DNA of 6,063 nt from assembly GCA_018716795.1 (NCBI GenBank), contig DVJK01000247.1:1-6063 (forward strand). Reading direction: 5' to 3'. Origin of the DNA: Candidatus Scatomorpha merdipullorum (GTDB lineage: Bacteria; Bacillota; Clostridia; Oscillospirales; Oscillospiraceae). How positions within the stretch are numbered: the first letter of the stretch is position 1; each line of letters starts with the position of its first letter. Positions 5,871 to 6,063 of this stretch are shown here, piece after piece. The notes below the pieces were generated by a model. That model searched no databases and had not been told where the DNA came from. It worked only from the letters and a program-made list of their open reading frames with translations. Made by a program: the position numbers and the translations under genes.

Positions 5871-5886
5871 GTTACGTTATACCCGA

Positions 5887-5915
5887 ATTTTACACTTTTC
5901 CCGCCGCTCTTTCAA
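5887..5915 (-). promoter_or_regulatory. sigma-A-type promoter of fbp
   Basis: The minus strand reads TTGAAA (-35, plus 5910-5915), exactly 17 nt, then TAAAAT (-10, plus 5887-5892). Each box matches the consensus at five of six positions. Transcription should begin near 5880, giving a leader of about 23 nt. No operator or catabolite-responsive element is recognisable around it. Confidence 0.75.
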
Positions 5916-6026
5916 CCGCCTTTTTGTAAAATCGCCGACGCGGAGGCGGGGTTGGGAGCACGCTTTCCCGATTTTCAGTTCCCTTGTCCGGCCATCGCCT
6001 CCCAAGCGAAGCCTTTGTGCGCGTTG
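5916..6026. other. intergenic stretch with no recognisable gene or RNA
   Basis: This is the upstream part of the region between the divergent fbp gene and whatever lies beyond the right edge. I see no convincing reading frame with a ribosome binding site on either strand, and no tRNA or riboswitch consensus. A 7-bp inverted match (GGAGGCG 5942-5948 with CGCCTCC 5996-6002) exists but encloses a 47-nt loop and is probably chance. The stretch is much more GC-rich than the AT-rich DNA right after it. Confidence 0.4.
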
Positions 6027-6057
6027 CTAAAATATTTAGTTAAAAATATACTTGACA
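6027..6057 (+). promoter_or_regulatory. partial promoter at the right edge: AT-rich UP-like region, small palindrome and consensus -35
   Basis: TTGACA at 6052-6057 is a perfect -35 box on the plus strand; its -10 would lie past the window. It is preceded by AT-rich DNA (6027-6050) able to act as an UP element. That DNA contains the perfect inverted repeat CTAAA-ATA-TTTAG (6027-6039), a possible operator. It implies a plus-strand gene to the right, divergent from fbp. Confidence 0.45.
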
Positions 6058-6063
6058 TTTATT

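Noticed and set aside
4169..5929. 586-codon open frame on the plus strand, opposite fbp
   Set aside because: It is almost wholly antisense to a clear class III FBPase. Its Ala/Val/Glu-rich sequence has no family motifs and reflects GC-rich codon bias in the opposite strand.
5942..6002. Inverted repeat GGAGGCG/CGCCTCC as an RNA structure or riboswitch
   Set aside because: The 7-bp arms enclose a 47-nt loop, with no supporting nested helices and no match to a known riboswitch core that I can recognise.

Overview
The window looks like chromosomal core-gene DNA from a GC-rich member of the Clostridia, probably a gut lineage of the Oscillospiraceae or Christensenellales kind. This rests on the class III (Firmicutes-type) fructose-1,6-bisphosphatase, Clostridia-like UPRT and TsaB sequences, strong Shine-Dalgarno sites and sigma-A-type promoters. 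The coding DNA is GC-rich, yet ATA is used often for isoleucine. The taxonomic placement is an inference.

There are three transcription units. (1) Minus strand, 1-1662: a promoter at 1634-1662 drives tsaE, tsaB (both for the tRNA modification t6A37) and then upp (uracil salvage). (2) Plus strand, 1689-3951: a divergent extended -10 promoter drives a rodA-type SEDS peptidoglycan polymerase, followed 2 nt later by a multi-pass acyltransferase-3 protein with a GTG start and no Shine-Dalgarno site. The unit ends at a strong bidirectional terminator. (3) Minus strand, 3918-5915: a monocistronic class III fbp (gluconeogenesis) with a good promoter, converging on the same terminator. At the right edge an AT-rich stretch ends in a consensus TTGACA, the probable -35 of a plus-strand gene beyond the window.

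The most unusual region is the left end. The upp reading frame stops after 135 codons, about two thirds of a UPRT, before the PRPP-binding loop. Its last residues (AERERQARM...) are not UPRT sequence but a copy of the C-terminal tail of the neighbouring TsaB. Right after its stop the tsaB-upp spacer recurs, then a second start with the same first eight residues (MSNLHVFD), running off the edge. This is the signature of a partial tandem duplication with a unit of about 436 bp, joined at a short GAGCGCGA homology between upp and tsaB. The visible differences between copies are synonymous or in-frame within coding sequence, so it is neither very recent nor obviously decayed.

The remaining genes are housekeeping genes of ordinary architecture. 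I found no CRISPR array, tRNA, rRNA, insertion sequence or defence system, and no clear undescribed multi-gene system. The tsaB/upp duplication and the rodA-acyltransferase junction are the points worth following up.
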